Origin: Sphaeroforma sirkka
Lineage: Eukaryota; Opisthokonta; Ichthyosporea; Ichthyophonida
Reading direction: 5' to 3'
NCBI GenBank assembly: GCA_001586965.3
Contig: LUCW03002216.1
Location: 97,501-122,500 of the forward strand
Length of the DNA: 25,000 nt
The notes under the pieces were generated by a model. It was given only the letters and a program-made list of their open reading frames with translations, searched no databases and was not told where the DNA came from. Both the position numbers and the translations under genes were made by a program. Shown here piece by piece: positions 1-10,099 of the stretch (its first letter is position 1; each line of letters starts with the position of its first letter).

Positions 1-36
1 TACATACATACATACATACATACATACATACATACA
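1..36. repeat. TACA microsatellite at window edge
   Basis: Nine uninterrupted TACA units run from the window edge, then fade into a CA-rich stretch. It lies in the ACY1 intron just upstream of the first visible exon. Confidence 0.9.
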
Positions 37-157
37 CACATACACACTGACATAAATACAACCCCATACTATAATGACGTTCTAACGTCTATACCCATAC
101 ACGCACCTGAACAGACAATAGTGAACTAACCCGTCACACACCTCGCCTCTCATGCAG

Positions 158-3100
158 TACCAACAACACACACTGGTAGAGGGCAAACCCATTATTGTGC
201 TCACACTCAAAGGAAGGAATCCCAAGGCCAAGAGTGTGCTGTTGAACTCACACACCGATGTGGTGCCTGTGGAGAACGACAAGTGGGCACACCCACCGTT
301 TGACGCCCACAAAGACGCGACCGGTCGCATATACGCACGGGGTGCCCAGGACATGAAGTGTGTGGGCGTACAGTACTTGTACGCCATCAAGAACCTTCTG
401 GCCAACCACAGTAAGTGTTTAAGTATCAAATAAGTATAGTGAGCAACATGGAGTCCGGCAGCTCCCGGATATATGGAATTAAGAATAAAGGGATAGGTTC
501 TCGTCTCCGTTCTGTGATACTATACCTACTCTCCCCCGCGCCCACCCTAAAAGTAATTATCTGAAGACATGGGCGCGGCCTACAGCTTACATCGCCCTAC
601 CGATCAAGCCAAACTGGGTGTACCTCTGATATTGCATCTTGTACCCCTCTGTCTATTACAGAGTCCACACAACCACTCTTCACCCGAACGCTGCACATCT
701 CATTCGTACCTGATGAGGAGATTGGCGGCGCAGATGGAATGCAGAAGTTCTGCGCTACACAGCACTTCAGGAATCTGAATGTGGGCTTTGCATTAGATGA
801 GGTAATGTTTGGGGGAGTATAGGGTTATGGGATAAGGAGATAGGTAGATATAGTTATGTAAGATGTAGTTATGGTGATATGGGAAATATATGGAGGTATT
901 GTTGTGTAGATATAATAGGTAGATATAGTTATGTAATATGTATTAGGTAGATATAGTTATGGTGATATGGGAAATATATGGAGGTATTGTTGTGTAGATA
1001 TAATAGGTAGATATAGTTATGTAATATGTATTAGGTAGATATAGTTATGTAGAATGTATTAGGTAGATATAGTTATGTAGAATGTAGTTTTGGTGATATG
1101 GTGATAGGTGTTTAGGTGGATTTGTCAATTTGTAGATATAAAGTTGTGCAGAATGTAGATATGGTGATGTAGATATAGGTAGATTTGTAGATAGGAAAAA
1201 TTGTGAATATGTAGACATAGAGGTTTATGTAGAATGTAGATATGGAGATGAGAAGATTTGTGAATATGTAGATATAGAGGATATAGAGATAGGAAGTTAT
1301 GTAGATTGTAGATAGGAAGGGTTGTGAATAAGTAGATATAGAGATAGGAGTTATTTAGATTGTAGATATGGTGATAATTAGATTTGTAGATAGGAAGATT
1401 TGTGAATATGTAGATTTAGAGCTATGGAGTTGTGCAGAATGTAGATATAGTGACAGGTAGGTTAGTATATATGAAGATATAGACATTTATAACTATGTAG
1501 GTATGGAGATATATAGATATGATGTTGTGAGTCTGGGTGTGTTGATTAGCCCGCAAAACTATGAGTTAGTTCTAGTATCAGATCAGGTGTTTGTGGACGC
1601 TACCGTAAATGGTGTATATGCATGAATGATTTATCTGTGCGGATGTATTGATCCGAACTCGTGCACGTACTGTGAACCCAGCAGTAGGGGGAGTCTGGTC
1701 GTCTATGCGCATGTGCCTTCGTATGGTAGAACGTTGCCGGATACTATGGCGCTCCGTTCGCCTCCACGTATATTCCTATCCTACCTAGTATATGAGCACC
1801 GCCTATTATATATATATACGTCTAGATATACACGTCCAGATATATACGTCTAGATATACAAGTCTAGATATATACGTCTAGATATATACGTTTAGATATA
1901 CACGTCTAGATATATACGTTTAGATATACACGTCTAGATGAATACGTCTAAATATATACGTCTAAATATATACGTCTAAATATATATGTCTAGATATATT
2001 GAGACACTTACGACAAATACCAATAGCGTGTATTGTCGCAAGTATACTTTTAACCTGTTTACCAACCTTATTCTATCCTCTGAAATACGTAGGGTTTGGC
2101 CAGCGCTAGTGAGCGGTGCGAGGTGTATGTGGGCGAGCGCGCGCCCTTCTGGTTTAATCTGACTGCCACAGGCACCCCCGGGCATGGCTCACTCTTCATA
2201 GAAAGTGAGTGAGATGAACCTGGTTTTCGAAGGAATATACGAGTTAATTGATTTCTAATTATAGAAAGTGAGATAAACTTAGTTTTGGCAAGAACGTATG
2301 TGGTGCAATGATGTCTCATTATTGAAAGTGAGATAAATTGAGTTTTAACGTGTATGTAAGTTGTGTCAACGGTTTTCTTCGTAGAAAATATGTGAATGAT
2401 TCTAGTTTTAGGCAGGTAAAACACTGACTGACCACTTCTGTTTATTTGTCCACTACTATACTTAGACACGGCGTCGATGCGCCTGCTCAGTGTGCTGCAG
2501 AAGTTTGTTAACCTGCGCAACAAGAACGACGCGGAGAGGAAGGCAAACAACCTCACAAACGGCCGTGTGATGTCTGTGAATATCACTAAGATCAACGGAG
2601 GCGTGCAACACAACGTCGTGCCTTCTGTAATGACCGGTATGTAGTGGTTTAGTAATAGGTCTGTATGTGTTTACTAAACGGTATGTCGTGGTATAGTAAT
2701 AGGCCTGTATGTGTTTAGTAATACGTATGTAGTGGTCTAGTAATAGGTCAATGTATGCATGCATCGCTGTTGGGTTGGGTGTGTATGCAGAGCCGAGTGT
2801 TTATACTTGCAAATACGTGTGGCTGAGTGACCCCACTGTACGTATCTCAATATATATTCCCAAGACTCGTGTGCAGCGCTTGATCACTTACGAGGTCATC
2901 AGTACCACCAATTCATTAGTGCCCATCATTCGACACTTTCCGGTACTAACGGCTGTGGTGGTATTCTGCCATTGACCCCTTGGGACACATTTTTTACGCT
3001 TGTTTTGAACGTCAATACAGCTGCGGTTAAGATTGACTCATTGTGATACTTTTTTTCACACTTGTTTTAAACTTCAAAACAGCTGCGGTTGAACATTGAC

Positions 3101-4366
3101 TCTTTGCGACACATTATTTTACACTTGTTTTTAACGACAATACAGCTGCAGTTGAAATTGACTCATTGTGATACTTTTTAACACTTATTCTAAACGCCAA
3201 TACAGCTGCGGTTGATATCCGAGCTCCGCCGAATGTAACGGCAAACGACGTACACAATCTGATCGATTCGTATCTGGAGGAAGGTGTCACGGCGACCTAT
3301 ATTGTGAACACTCCCGTAAACAAGGTACGTCTGCTGCATGCTTGTATAGTAGTTCGATTGCAACAAGTATGTATGGTTCATTGTGGCTGTGGCAGTCAGT
3401 TCAGCTGGTTTCTATTGGGGAGCTTAACAACGCGCAACACCCAACTTGTTCTGCTTGATAGTATTTGACTTAAGTTTCTGCTAGTATATGGAGAAGATAC
3501 AGATATTGTGTAGTTGCCAGTCCTGGCTAGTGTATACTAGCCTGTGCACTTTTGAAAATTGGATACCTCACAATGGGTAAGCCTCTGTATGTATGTATGT
3601 ATGCATGTATCTATATATGTATGCATGTATGTATCTATGTATCTATGTATCTATATATATATATATGTATGTATGTATCTATGTATGTAATATACAAATA
3701 TACAGATTCTTCTTTGTGTTGTACTCGCCTACAAGCGGGTATACCGAGGTCAAATTACGGCTTACATTCTAGGTCAGTCTTCCCTACTTAACGTCAATCG
3801 ATATACCACTATATACGAACCTGACCATCTGTTTTATGTCGCGTTTGTATATTCTGCTAAATACACAGGTTACCGCTATAGACGATACCAACCCTTGGTG
3901 GGGAGTGTTCACCAGTGCCTGTGCCGAGACGGGTGTGCTACTCAAAGAGCCTGACATTTTTCCTGGCGGCACGGACTCGCGCTTCTTACGGGCAATGGGT
4001 ATGAAATACTGATATAGGTCACGTATCATGTACTTGCCTGAGTATATTTCTTTTTTGATGAATACTGACATAGATCACCACTTATCGTGCACTTGCCTAA
4101 GTGTATTTCTGTAAAACAAATCTTTAGCATGCGTGCGTGCGTATCAATCGCTCGCAAATTTTTCAAGTAGGTATTAATAGACGAACACTGTCTGATGCAC
4201 ACGTACAGGTATACCCACAGTAGGCTTCTCCCCCATCAGCAATACGCCAGTACTGCTACACGACCACGACGAATATCTAACTGAGTCCACATATCTTGAC
4301 GGTGTGCGTGCCTATGAGCGCATTATTTCCGCTTTGGCTAATGCAAATGGCAGTACTGTGGCCTGA
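158..4366 (+). CDS. ACY1: Aminoacylase-1 (N-acyl-L-amino-acid amidohydrolase, peptidase M20), 3' seven exons
   Basis: Zinc enzyme that hydrolyses N-acyl-L-amino acids to free amino acids in the cytosol; the animal enzyme is a homodimer. The exons I infer are 158-410, 662-801, 2093-2204, 2466-2636, 3206-3324, 3869-3998 and 4209-4366 (stop TGA). All introns are GT-AG and the phases match at every junction, giving about 360 residues. Visible motifs in order: LLNSHTDVVP (metal His), YARGAQDMKC (bridging Asp), FVPDEEIGG (catalytic Glu pair), GFALDE (metal Glu), GTPGHGSLFI (His), GGVQHNVVPSVMT (dimer region), NPWWGVF, GGTDSRFLRAMG and LLHDHDEYL (last metal His). All expected ligands are present, so it looks functional. 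The N-terminal 60 or so residues lie upstream of the window; the first exon here starts at the CAG acceptor at 155-157, so the ATG at 152 is intronic. Four introns carry tandem arrays built on their own splice sites. Assignment rests on recognised family motifs, not a search. Confidence 0.93.
845..1520. repeat. Degenerate TAGATATAG-type minisatellite in ACY1 intron 2
   Basis: This G- and AT-rich stretch is built from variants of GGTAGATATAGTTATGTA. A longer block containing GGTGATATGGGAAATATATG and GTATTGTTGTGTAGATATAA appears twice in near-perfect form (about 870-930 and 958-1022). Units decay toward the 3' side. The strand asymmetry (G but almost no C on the + strand) is marked. No coding frame is seen. 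Confidence 0.8.
1806..2002. repeat. 14-bp minisatellite in ACY1 intron 2
   Basis: About fourteen tandem 14-bp units, consensus TATATACGTCTAGA, with variants at the CGT and final GA. It ends about 90 bases before the acceptor of the third visible exon. Each unit contains a CTAGA core that is nearly palindromic with its neighbours. Confidence 0.9.
2198..2425. repeat. Four ~61-bp repeats starting at the ACY1 intron 3 donor
   Basis: The exon-intron boundary sequence ATAGAAA/GTGAG recurs at 2264 and 2324 as ATAGAAAGTGAG and ATTGAAAGTGAG, and in a more decayed form at 2384. Spacings are 63, 60 and 60. Each unit also repeats a downstream AGTTTT tract. The first unit spans the real donor (exon ends at 2204), so the repeat includes exon bases. 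Confidence 0.75.
2634..2755. repeat. Three 44-bp repeats starting at the ACY1 intron 4 donor
   Basis: GTATGTAGTGG, then TAGTAATAGG, then TGTATGTGTTTA recur with an exact 44-base period. GTATGT sits at 2637, 2681 and 2725. The first is the real donor. The other two keep the full GTATGT and, in copy two, also the preceding CG, so all three could act as donors. Confidence 0.8.
2970..3215. repeat. Four ~62-bp repeats ending at the ACY1 intron 4 acceptor
   Basis: Each unit contains ACACTTGTTTTAAACG-like sequence followed by ACAGCTGCGGTTGA and then ATTGACTCATTGTGATAC. CAG ends at 3020, 3082, 3145 and 3205 (spacings 62, 63, 60). The last is the acceptor that keeps the reading frame. The ten bases after CAG are exon sequence and are present in every copy. 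Confidence 0.8.
3586..3691. repeat. GTAT/CTAT microsatellite in ACY1 intron 5
   Basis: Impure GTAT and CTAT tetranucleotides with a central TA run. It lies in the intron between the exons ending at 3324 and starting at 3869. Confidence 0.9.
4001..4116. repeat. Two 57-bp repeats beside the ACY1 intron 6 donor
   Basis: ATGAAATACTGATATAGGTCAC (split here as ATGAAATACTG and ATATAGGTCAC) through CTTGCCTGAGTATATTTCT recurs at 4058. The first unit begins inside the donor GTATG at 3999. The second copy has lost the GT. Confidence 0.7.
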
Positions 4367-4419
4367 TCCATGGGGAAAATACACACAGGGATTGAAAGCT
4401 GCTCAAAATGAATGCTACA

Positions 4420-4425
4420 AATAAA
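4420..4425 (+). promoter_or_regulatory. Polyadenylation signal of the ACY1 gene
   Basis: AATAAA lies about 54 bases after the ACY1 stop codon. It is the first such hexamer downstream and suits a short 3' UTR. No transcript data support it. Confidence 0.5.
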
Positions 4426-4429
4426 AAGC

Positions 4430-5505
4430 GATTATGAGTTTCTATCCAGCTCTGCAATCTTGTTCTGACCGCATTTGCCGGGTAAGCATACATTCACAAT
4501 CCCAGCATTAAGTAGGGTTATAGAGTCTTCAACCTCTATCCCTAAAACTCTGTTATACTAACTGCTGTACTGCGGACAAAGAACACTGGAACAAAGCTTA
4601 ACCGGTCTCGACTACTGCAAATGACTGCACGGTTCAAGAACAGAGTGGCACCGCAAATTGTTACCACAGAAGTTCGGTAGTATCTATGTAGGAACGATTC
4701 TATCAGTTGTCGTGCGTGGAGGTTCTAGTTCTTTCCGCCGCCCTAGCCTTTACTGGACATATCAAGCACACCCAGTATGCTTGCCGCTTAAGGCGAGATG
4801 TAAATATATCCATTCGTGTTTAACTTTCAAGTACTTACCCATAAGAGTTGTACACAAATGTGCATAAGGATGTATTTATATATGAACTGACAGCGCATAT
4901 CCATGGCCAGCGGGAAGGTATTGCTGGTGTGTCTGTTTTTCCAACGACGTATGGATGGAAGAGTCGTTAATTGTCAGATTTATTTAAGAGACATAAAATA
5001 AAGGTAGTATCAAATATATATATAAATTTTTAGTGACCTGATTGCAGAAAGGTATATTTGAAGCATTGTGTGGGCACGGTGGAAAAGTCAAAGTGTGCCG
5101 CACATGCAAAGGATTTGGATACAGATCAAACAGGACCAAACTCAAAAATTCAAGGCTATACTTATATTGTAAATTTACATATTGGTAGCACACTGTCCAA
5201 TACATGAGGTTAATTCTGCCATGCTCAAAGTCAAAACAAGAGCGCCTTTCATTGGACGACGAAAGAATTCTTGTCAGCTCCATGTATGACAATAATCAAC
5301 ACTAGGCCTTCAATCTAAGCACATTCTCCAGTCATGCACTGACCACTTGACAGTACTGAAATTACTTCTCGTGTGAAATTACTCTATGACTTGGATGCCT
5401 GGTACCCTCCAGAAGAGTAATCTGTATCTAACTACATGACAATAGAAAGTGGTTCTTGTTCTTCGAGTCGCAGGCCATTTGCCTATTTGTGTGATAAAGG
5501 TGTAG
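4430..5505. other. Spacer downstream of ACY1, no assigned gene
   Basis: Nothing is recognised. A 32-codon frame starts at the ATG at 4903 (MASGKVLLVCLFF, hydrophobic start). Some 5' exon-like stretches lie at 5040-5290, where opposite strands each have open frames of 50-100 codons. None has a recognisable motif or convincing splice sites. Confidence 0.3.
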
Positions 5506-5853
5506 TTCAAGGACGCTAGAGACCATACCAGAAAGCAAATAGCATTCATCGAGGACAATACGGCTTCAGTATCCAACGATCTCTCAGATGCACGTGGTAG
5601 AAATACACAACTAGCCCCATCCACCTCAGACGTTCTTGACCAGCCCTCCATATATGGACTATCAACATCCTCATGCTCTTGGACACCAGACTTGCAGCCG
5701 CATGCCATGATGACTACTATCATGATATTGTGCTCGGTAGTTGTTGGATTAATGCAATATTATATTCGGACATCAAGTATCTGCCACTGGTTAAAAAGTA
5801 AATTAAGCGTGGCAACATCTGTTCATACAGGATCGGTGTTGAATTCAAATTAA
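5506..5853 (+). CDS. Unidentified open frame with C-terminal membrane segment, possible last exon
   Basis: The frame is open for 115 codons to a TAA at 5851 and has no early ATG. A possible GTGTAG acceptor lies immediately before it. The first 70 residues are polar and rich in Ser, Thr and Asp (for example DARGRNTQL and LSTSSCSWTPD). They are followed by a hydrophobic stretch MMTTIMILCSVVVGLMQYYI that would suit a transmembrane helix, then a short basic tail with LKSKL. That layout is typical of the end of a type I or tail-anchored membrane protein. A 114-codon frame runs on the opposite strand over the same bases, so the strand is not certain. No family recognised. Confidence 0.35.
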   Translation, partial: FKDARDHTRKQIAFIEDNTASVSNDLSDARGRNTQLAPSTSDVLDQPSIYGLSTSSCSWTPDLQPHAMMTTIMILCSVVVGLMQYYIRTSSICHWLKSKLSVATSVHTGSVLNSN

Positions 5854-5914
5854 AAAGATGAAGAAAATGGCTTCTCGGTGAAAAGGTGCAGTTTATCATC
5901 CCCCTTCAAGTAAG

Positions 5915-6294
5915 ATGTGCAATTTTATCGGGTCAGATTGCAAAAACCTTTTTTATCACCCGAGCTCGGTAACCCTTCACAAATTAGGAGATAAACATTA
6001 CGCAAACTCGGTGTCTCCAGGCATTACAATTCTCGACAAAATAATAAATGTAGTACGACTTCTGAGCTGGTATACTAAGAATAGCTTCGTATGGTATTAA
6101 CGGATCTCGACGATGTGAACATACTGTACTCTGTCCGTATAACGGTAGAGGTTGTGGAATTCGAGATGTTAGAGTCATACTTGCGTTCAACTACCTGTTC
6201 CAAAAAATCACACGGAAGCACCCTCATAAATGCGAAGAAAAACGAACAAAAGTATCATTCATCAAAATCTAGCTATTATCCTCATTCTCGATAG
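5915..6294 (+). pseudogene. C2H2 zinc-finger-like remnant
   Basis: A 61-codon frame begins MCNFIGSDCKNLFYHPSSV and fits a finger of the form C-x6-C-x12-H-x5-H (LHKLGDKH follows). About 200 bases on, in another frame, LCPYNGRGCG and then RKHPHKCEEKRTK resemble a further finger and the H-x-P-H-K-C-E-E linker of C2H2 arrays. The pieces lie in different frames, so I read this as a decayed or spliced zinc-finger gene. It could be chance in part; confidence is low. Confidence 0.3.
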
Positions 6295-6299
6295 TTAAA

Positions 6300-6650
6300 A
6301 ACTAAACTTTGCTCATTTTGTTTATGTTTATGTCTATATGTGCTGCTCTACCAATCATGATTCTGAACCAACTGGAACATTATGGTCACTTTTGGGCACT
6401 ACCTGGCCGTAAGATGCCTAATACTAATTTTGACACACACAGACAGTCACTCTGGCTTGCTGCCATCTGGTCAATCTATTCTAGCTGAAGCTATGGTGAT
6501 GTATATACTTATTAAGACAGAGTCATCTCTAAGTTACGAGTAACTCAGGTATCAATACATATCGGACCCGAAATCATTAAAAGTATTGCCCCAGGTGAAC
6601 CACCGTAGAGGGGTAGATAAATTTCTTCACTTTGAGGAATCTGAACTACA
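6300..6650. other. Spacer, nothing recognised
   Basis: About 350 bases with no open frame, repeat or motif that I can support. It separates the zinc-finger-like remnant from the minus-strand Copia fragment. Confidence 0.5.
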
Positions 6651-6659
6651 TACTGTATA

Positions 6660-7440
6660 ATTGATATGCGATATCAGAAATCTTCTTAATCCATGGTTCA
6701 GTAAATGTTATTTTGTTTGATGATCGTGGGCTATGTTTGCGGTAGACCAATTCCTTCAAGTAGGTACTGTGTCCATACTGCGTCTCGTGTTGTATCTGAG
6801 CATGCGACATATTCTGCTTCGGCTGTCGAAAGTGCTGTTGTCTTCTGTAAGTTCGTCCTCCATAAAAACGATACACCTGCTGTCATACGAATCTTTCCTG
6901 TTGTAGATTTTGTGTTCTCTGAGTTTGAACAGTAGTCACTGTCAGCTGAAAAAATACTTGTGAAGGGTTATCCTTACTGTATGTAGTGCCCAGATTTCGT
7001 GTTCCAGACAATTATCGTAAAACTCGCTTGGTGGCTCGCAAGTGCCGTTTCATCGGTGCGACTAAATGACGTCCCAGTAGGTTAACTGCGAGTGATATGC
7101 CTGGTCTCGTGCCATCCGCCAAGTATCGTAAGCATCCTACAATGTAATGATAAGCATTGATGTCTCAGTAGGTTTGTCTTTGTCAGTAGCAATATAATCA
7201 GTTCCAATGCTAGGGACCCGAGATGTATTGCATTCTAGTAGGTCAAATTCTTCAAGTAGATCCCTTATGGATTGGCCCTGATGTATGCTAACATTGCCCG
7301 GTGTATCCAGATTGATTTCGAGTCTGAGAAACCAGTTAGGCTCGCCCATATCTGTAGTATTCCATTGTGTCTTCGTTGCCTGAGTTATTGCATACGCATC
7401 TGCTTTCGATTGACACATCACAATTGCTGGCTTCAAATAT
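6660..7440 (-). mobile_element. Copia (Ty1) retrotransposon fragment: end of RT and RNase H
   Basis: Fossil, minus strand. The 7137-7436 frame contains TQWNTTDMGEPNWFLRLEI and GNVSIHQGQSIRDLLEEF, the typical end of a Copia reverse transcriptase (thumb region, TDLGE and Q-x-Y-I-like motifs). Further along the strand come a TRPGISLAV-like segment and ALSTAEAEYVACSDTTRDAV, the STAEAEY signature of Copia RNase H. It is a truncated and broken copy with several interruptions. No LTR was recognised at either end. It is not obviously the same family as the plus-strand element that follows. Confidence 0.8.
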
Positions 7441-7773
7441 CAAAATATTGTGTACTATCGCGCGCAAGCTAAACCACGCACTTGGAGTAGCTGACGGGTA
7501 TGGGCTCAGGAGGTTGTAGTACGCGTGCGCAAACCCGTCTTTCTCGACGATAACCTTGACGGCGGATACTGACCGCTGCTGGGTTGGTCGTGGAGGCTCG
7601 GGAGCATTTAGGGTATGATGCATCCCCGCCCTTCGACTCTTTTATCCGACAGTATTAAGGCCGCGAGGAAAAATCTGATGGCGAGGTATAAATATGTAGC
7701 GGGTTTTGATTTTTTGTGCTCGCTTCCGAAACCAAACACTGTTTACTATTTTGTGCACTAGGGAGATTTTTAT

Positions 7774-8453
7774 TTAGAAGTCAAATCCTCCTGAAGGTAT
7801 AGTTCCTGACGTTGCGAACGGGAGTGTTGTCGAGGTTGGTATGGCCGCACCAGTCTCGGTGGTCGTTGTTTGATGATCAAGCCTTATTCTTATAGCCGGA
7901 GGCTCAGATGATTCATTCGTAGTTACATCCATGTTGTCGGTTGACTCCGTGGACTCTCCTTCAGAACGCATATGCTTTCTGAGGGCACGAATGAACGCCA
8001 TAACAGCGGCCTCTGCGGTGTCACATTCCCTGGAAAACACCCTTTCTTGTTTCTCCATATCGATCGTCATGCGCTCGTGCATCTGTACAAGAGCTTTGAG
8101 GTCAGCCACGACACCCTCTGTTTTCTTTCGAGTTGATACAAATTATAAAGCCAACTCCTGGATTCTTTTTCCGCCCTCTTCGATCTTTGATTCAATGCAC
8201 TTGATCTGATCTTTCTTGGCGATACCGACTAAATCAATGTTGAATAGGTTGGCCATGTGCTCTTGTTCAGCCCGTATCAATCTCGCACCAACTTCATCTT
8301 CTTACGCCTTCAAGTTCCTGAATGCGTACTTCCATTTTTTTTTTTGTCCCAATGGTGTCAATTCATATTCGAGATAGGATTGGAGCGATTCCACGACAGC
8401 TTTAAGGCAGTCATACTCCTCTTGTGAAGGAACTTTGGTGTCATTGGTGTTCA
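7774..8453 (-). pseudogene. Minus-strand coiled-coil frame of unknown origin
   Basis: An ATG at 8451-8453 opens a frame beginning MNTNDTKVPSQEEYDCLKAV. The strand stays coding-like to a stop after FDF at 7774-7776, in total about 225 codons, and looks broken. Composition is that of a long alpha-helical coiled coil (for example IESKIEEGGKRIQEL and VADLKALVQMHERMTIDMEK), followed by a Ser/Thr-rich acidic tail. The start lies 12 bases from the LTR remnant of element 1, head to head with it. It could be a host gene fragment, or a gag-like or accessory gene of the minus-strand Copia copy. I recognise no family. Confidence 0.45.
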
Positions 8454-8499
8454 TGGTGAAAGTGCCTATGAAAGAATATTAGATAGATTCCTATAGGTT

Positions 8500-9153
8500 A
8501 TGGAAAATAATTTAAACCCTTATGGTTCATTCTCGCTGAAGATGGATCCGATTTCGATGACTGGCAAGCGGATCTCAAAATGGCCGCAGCAGAAGTCTAC
8601 TCTATGGACCTTAATCCTATCATACAATATAATTCCAGATGATCCCCATGAGCCATACGACCAAGTCACGCCTCGTGCTGACTGGACCCCTGCACAGAAA
8701 AATACTGTAGGGACATGTGATTTCGTCAACGGGCTCAAAGAAACAGGAGAGTACAACCAATCCAAAGCCCTACTTGTAGCTACTCTATGCAAACCGCTCC
8801 GCCTTACCCTTGGAGCGATCATTCGCGCATCTCATCCATGGAATCTTCTCCAGTTTCTCCAGGACCGATTCCGCTATCAGTCGAAGCAGGCCTATGGCCT
8901 CGTAGATGTCGCCTATCCCCGTTCTCTCTCTCGTATCCCTCACGAAACAACTAGAGCCTGGTCCCACCGAGTTGAGGATACTATCTCCCGTGCAGCGTCC
9001 CAAGGGACCACATTTTTAACTGAAGTCCAAAAGAACCCCTTTATCGACAGACTATCTACGAATGACAAAGCTCAACTTCGAAATGTACACCTCATGGCTG
9101 TCCAGAACCGCGAAAATGTCATTATCCACAATTTTAATGGATCACCTATATAG
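8500..9153 (+). CDS. Gag-like ORF of Copia element 1
   Basis: 217 codons in one open frame. The sequence has the layout of Copia Gag (UBN2 / retrotran_gag type): a tryptophan-containing start (ISKWPQQKSTLW), a DWTPAQKNT segment, then LDRF-like WNLLQFLQDRFRYQS and a helical region (HRVEDTISRAAS, FIDRLSTNDKAQLR). It would form the capsid of the particle. It sits 5 bases after the LTR/primer-site junction region of the relic. Identification rests on element context and motif feel; Gag is poorly conserved. Confidence 0.6.
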   Translation: MENNLNPYGSFSLKMDPISMTGKRISKWPQQKSTLWTLILSYNIIPDDPHEPYDQVTPRADWTPAQKNTVGTCDFVNGLKETGEYNQSKALLVATLCKPLRLTLGAIIRASHPWNLLQFLQDRFRYQSKQAYGLVDVAYPRSLSRIPHETTRAWSHRVEDTISRAASQGTTFLTEVQKNPFIDRLSTNDKAQLRNVHLMAVQNRENVIIHNFNGSPI

Positions 9154-9701
9154 ATAGCACTTGAATCCCAACCCTCTACCAGCCAACACCAATACCATCT
9201 CTCATGTAGCATATACGGCACCAGCTCCCGACCATACCCTCCAAGAAATCGTACGCATGATTAAAGACATCCAAAATTCACGCGGAACAAAAGAAGACCG
9301 AGTCATAAGATTCTATGTTTACCAACCATCCACACCTCATCCGTCTGCCCTAAAGGATGTGGCAAGTGCGAACATACTGGACGTCCTCACTGCAATGCAC
9401 TGGTTGTAACAGAATTGATCACGTTGCCACTTTATGTAGCAAGCGTACGAATAAAAACAATCTTCTTTATCGCAAAGTTGCTTTCATTGCCTCTATCTCA
9501 ATAGATGTCAAATATACACGCAATACAACCAAATTCACAAATACCTCACTACTCATAGACGATGGTGCAATGGTTGACTACCTTCACAAATCCGCCGAGA
9601 CACTACTAACGAAGATTTGACGCGGTCACTTTCCTTTAAAGCTTGCCGACAATCGCACCACAACAATCACGACCCGAGGTATTCTGCCTAACCTAGGCAT
9701 G

Positions 9702-10085
9702 TGTTAGAGTGCGATGTGGGGGACTATAAGTAAAAGAATGGTGCGTTCGAATGAATTTATTTATGATCTCACCCTCAGTTATATACCGATGGTGTGTGTA
9801 CTAGTGTTCAACCACTTGGGTTGGCCAGGGAAAAATCTCATATGATTAGTGTGAGAAACCTTATGCAGAACACTTTAGCACTCGGATATATTTCCAAGAT
9901 ATAAATATATCATATTCTCTGTTACTACACACAGTCTCGGACCTCGGCTCTTGGCTAGCCGGTGGCCCGTGTGCTATAAATAGAATAATCGGAGAAGTCT
10001 CAAATTACTCTTACGTTCTCTCGGGCCGAACGACGTAAAACTTTATTAACGTATATAGAAATACGTCTACTTCTGTAGTCTCTCA
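9702..10085 (+). mobile_element. Lone LTR of family LTR-A inside element 1
   Basis: Starts TGTTAGAGTGCGATGTGGGG and ends GTAGTCTCTCA. It is clearly the same sequence as 16236-16694, including GTTGGCCAGGG, CTCGGACCTCGGCTCT, GGCTAGCCGGTGGCC, a TATAAATA box and AACGTATATA near the end. It interrupts the protease-like coding part of element 1. No target duplication could be seen (GCATG before, CTCCC after), so internal LTR-A sequence may follow rather than host sequence. Confidence 0.75.
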
Positions 10086-10099
10086 CTCCCCCTCAATTT

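Noticed and set aside
152-157. ATG at 152 as the ACY1 start
   Set aside because: It is inside the CATGCAG acceptor and the family needs about 60 more N-terminal residues.
1626-1853. 75-codon frame in ACY1 intron 2
   Set aside because: Does not match the M20 family; the true exon, with GERAPFW and GHGSLFI, is at 2093-2204.
7336-7623. 95-codon minus-strand frame as a gene
   Set aside because: Overlaps the Copia RT fragment in another frame and has no motif.
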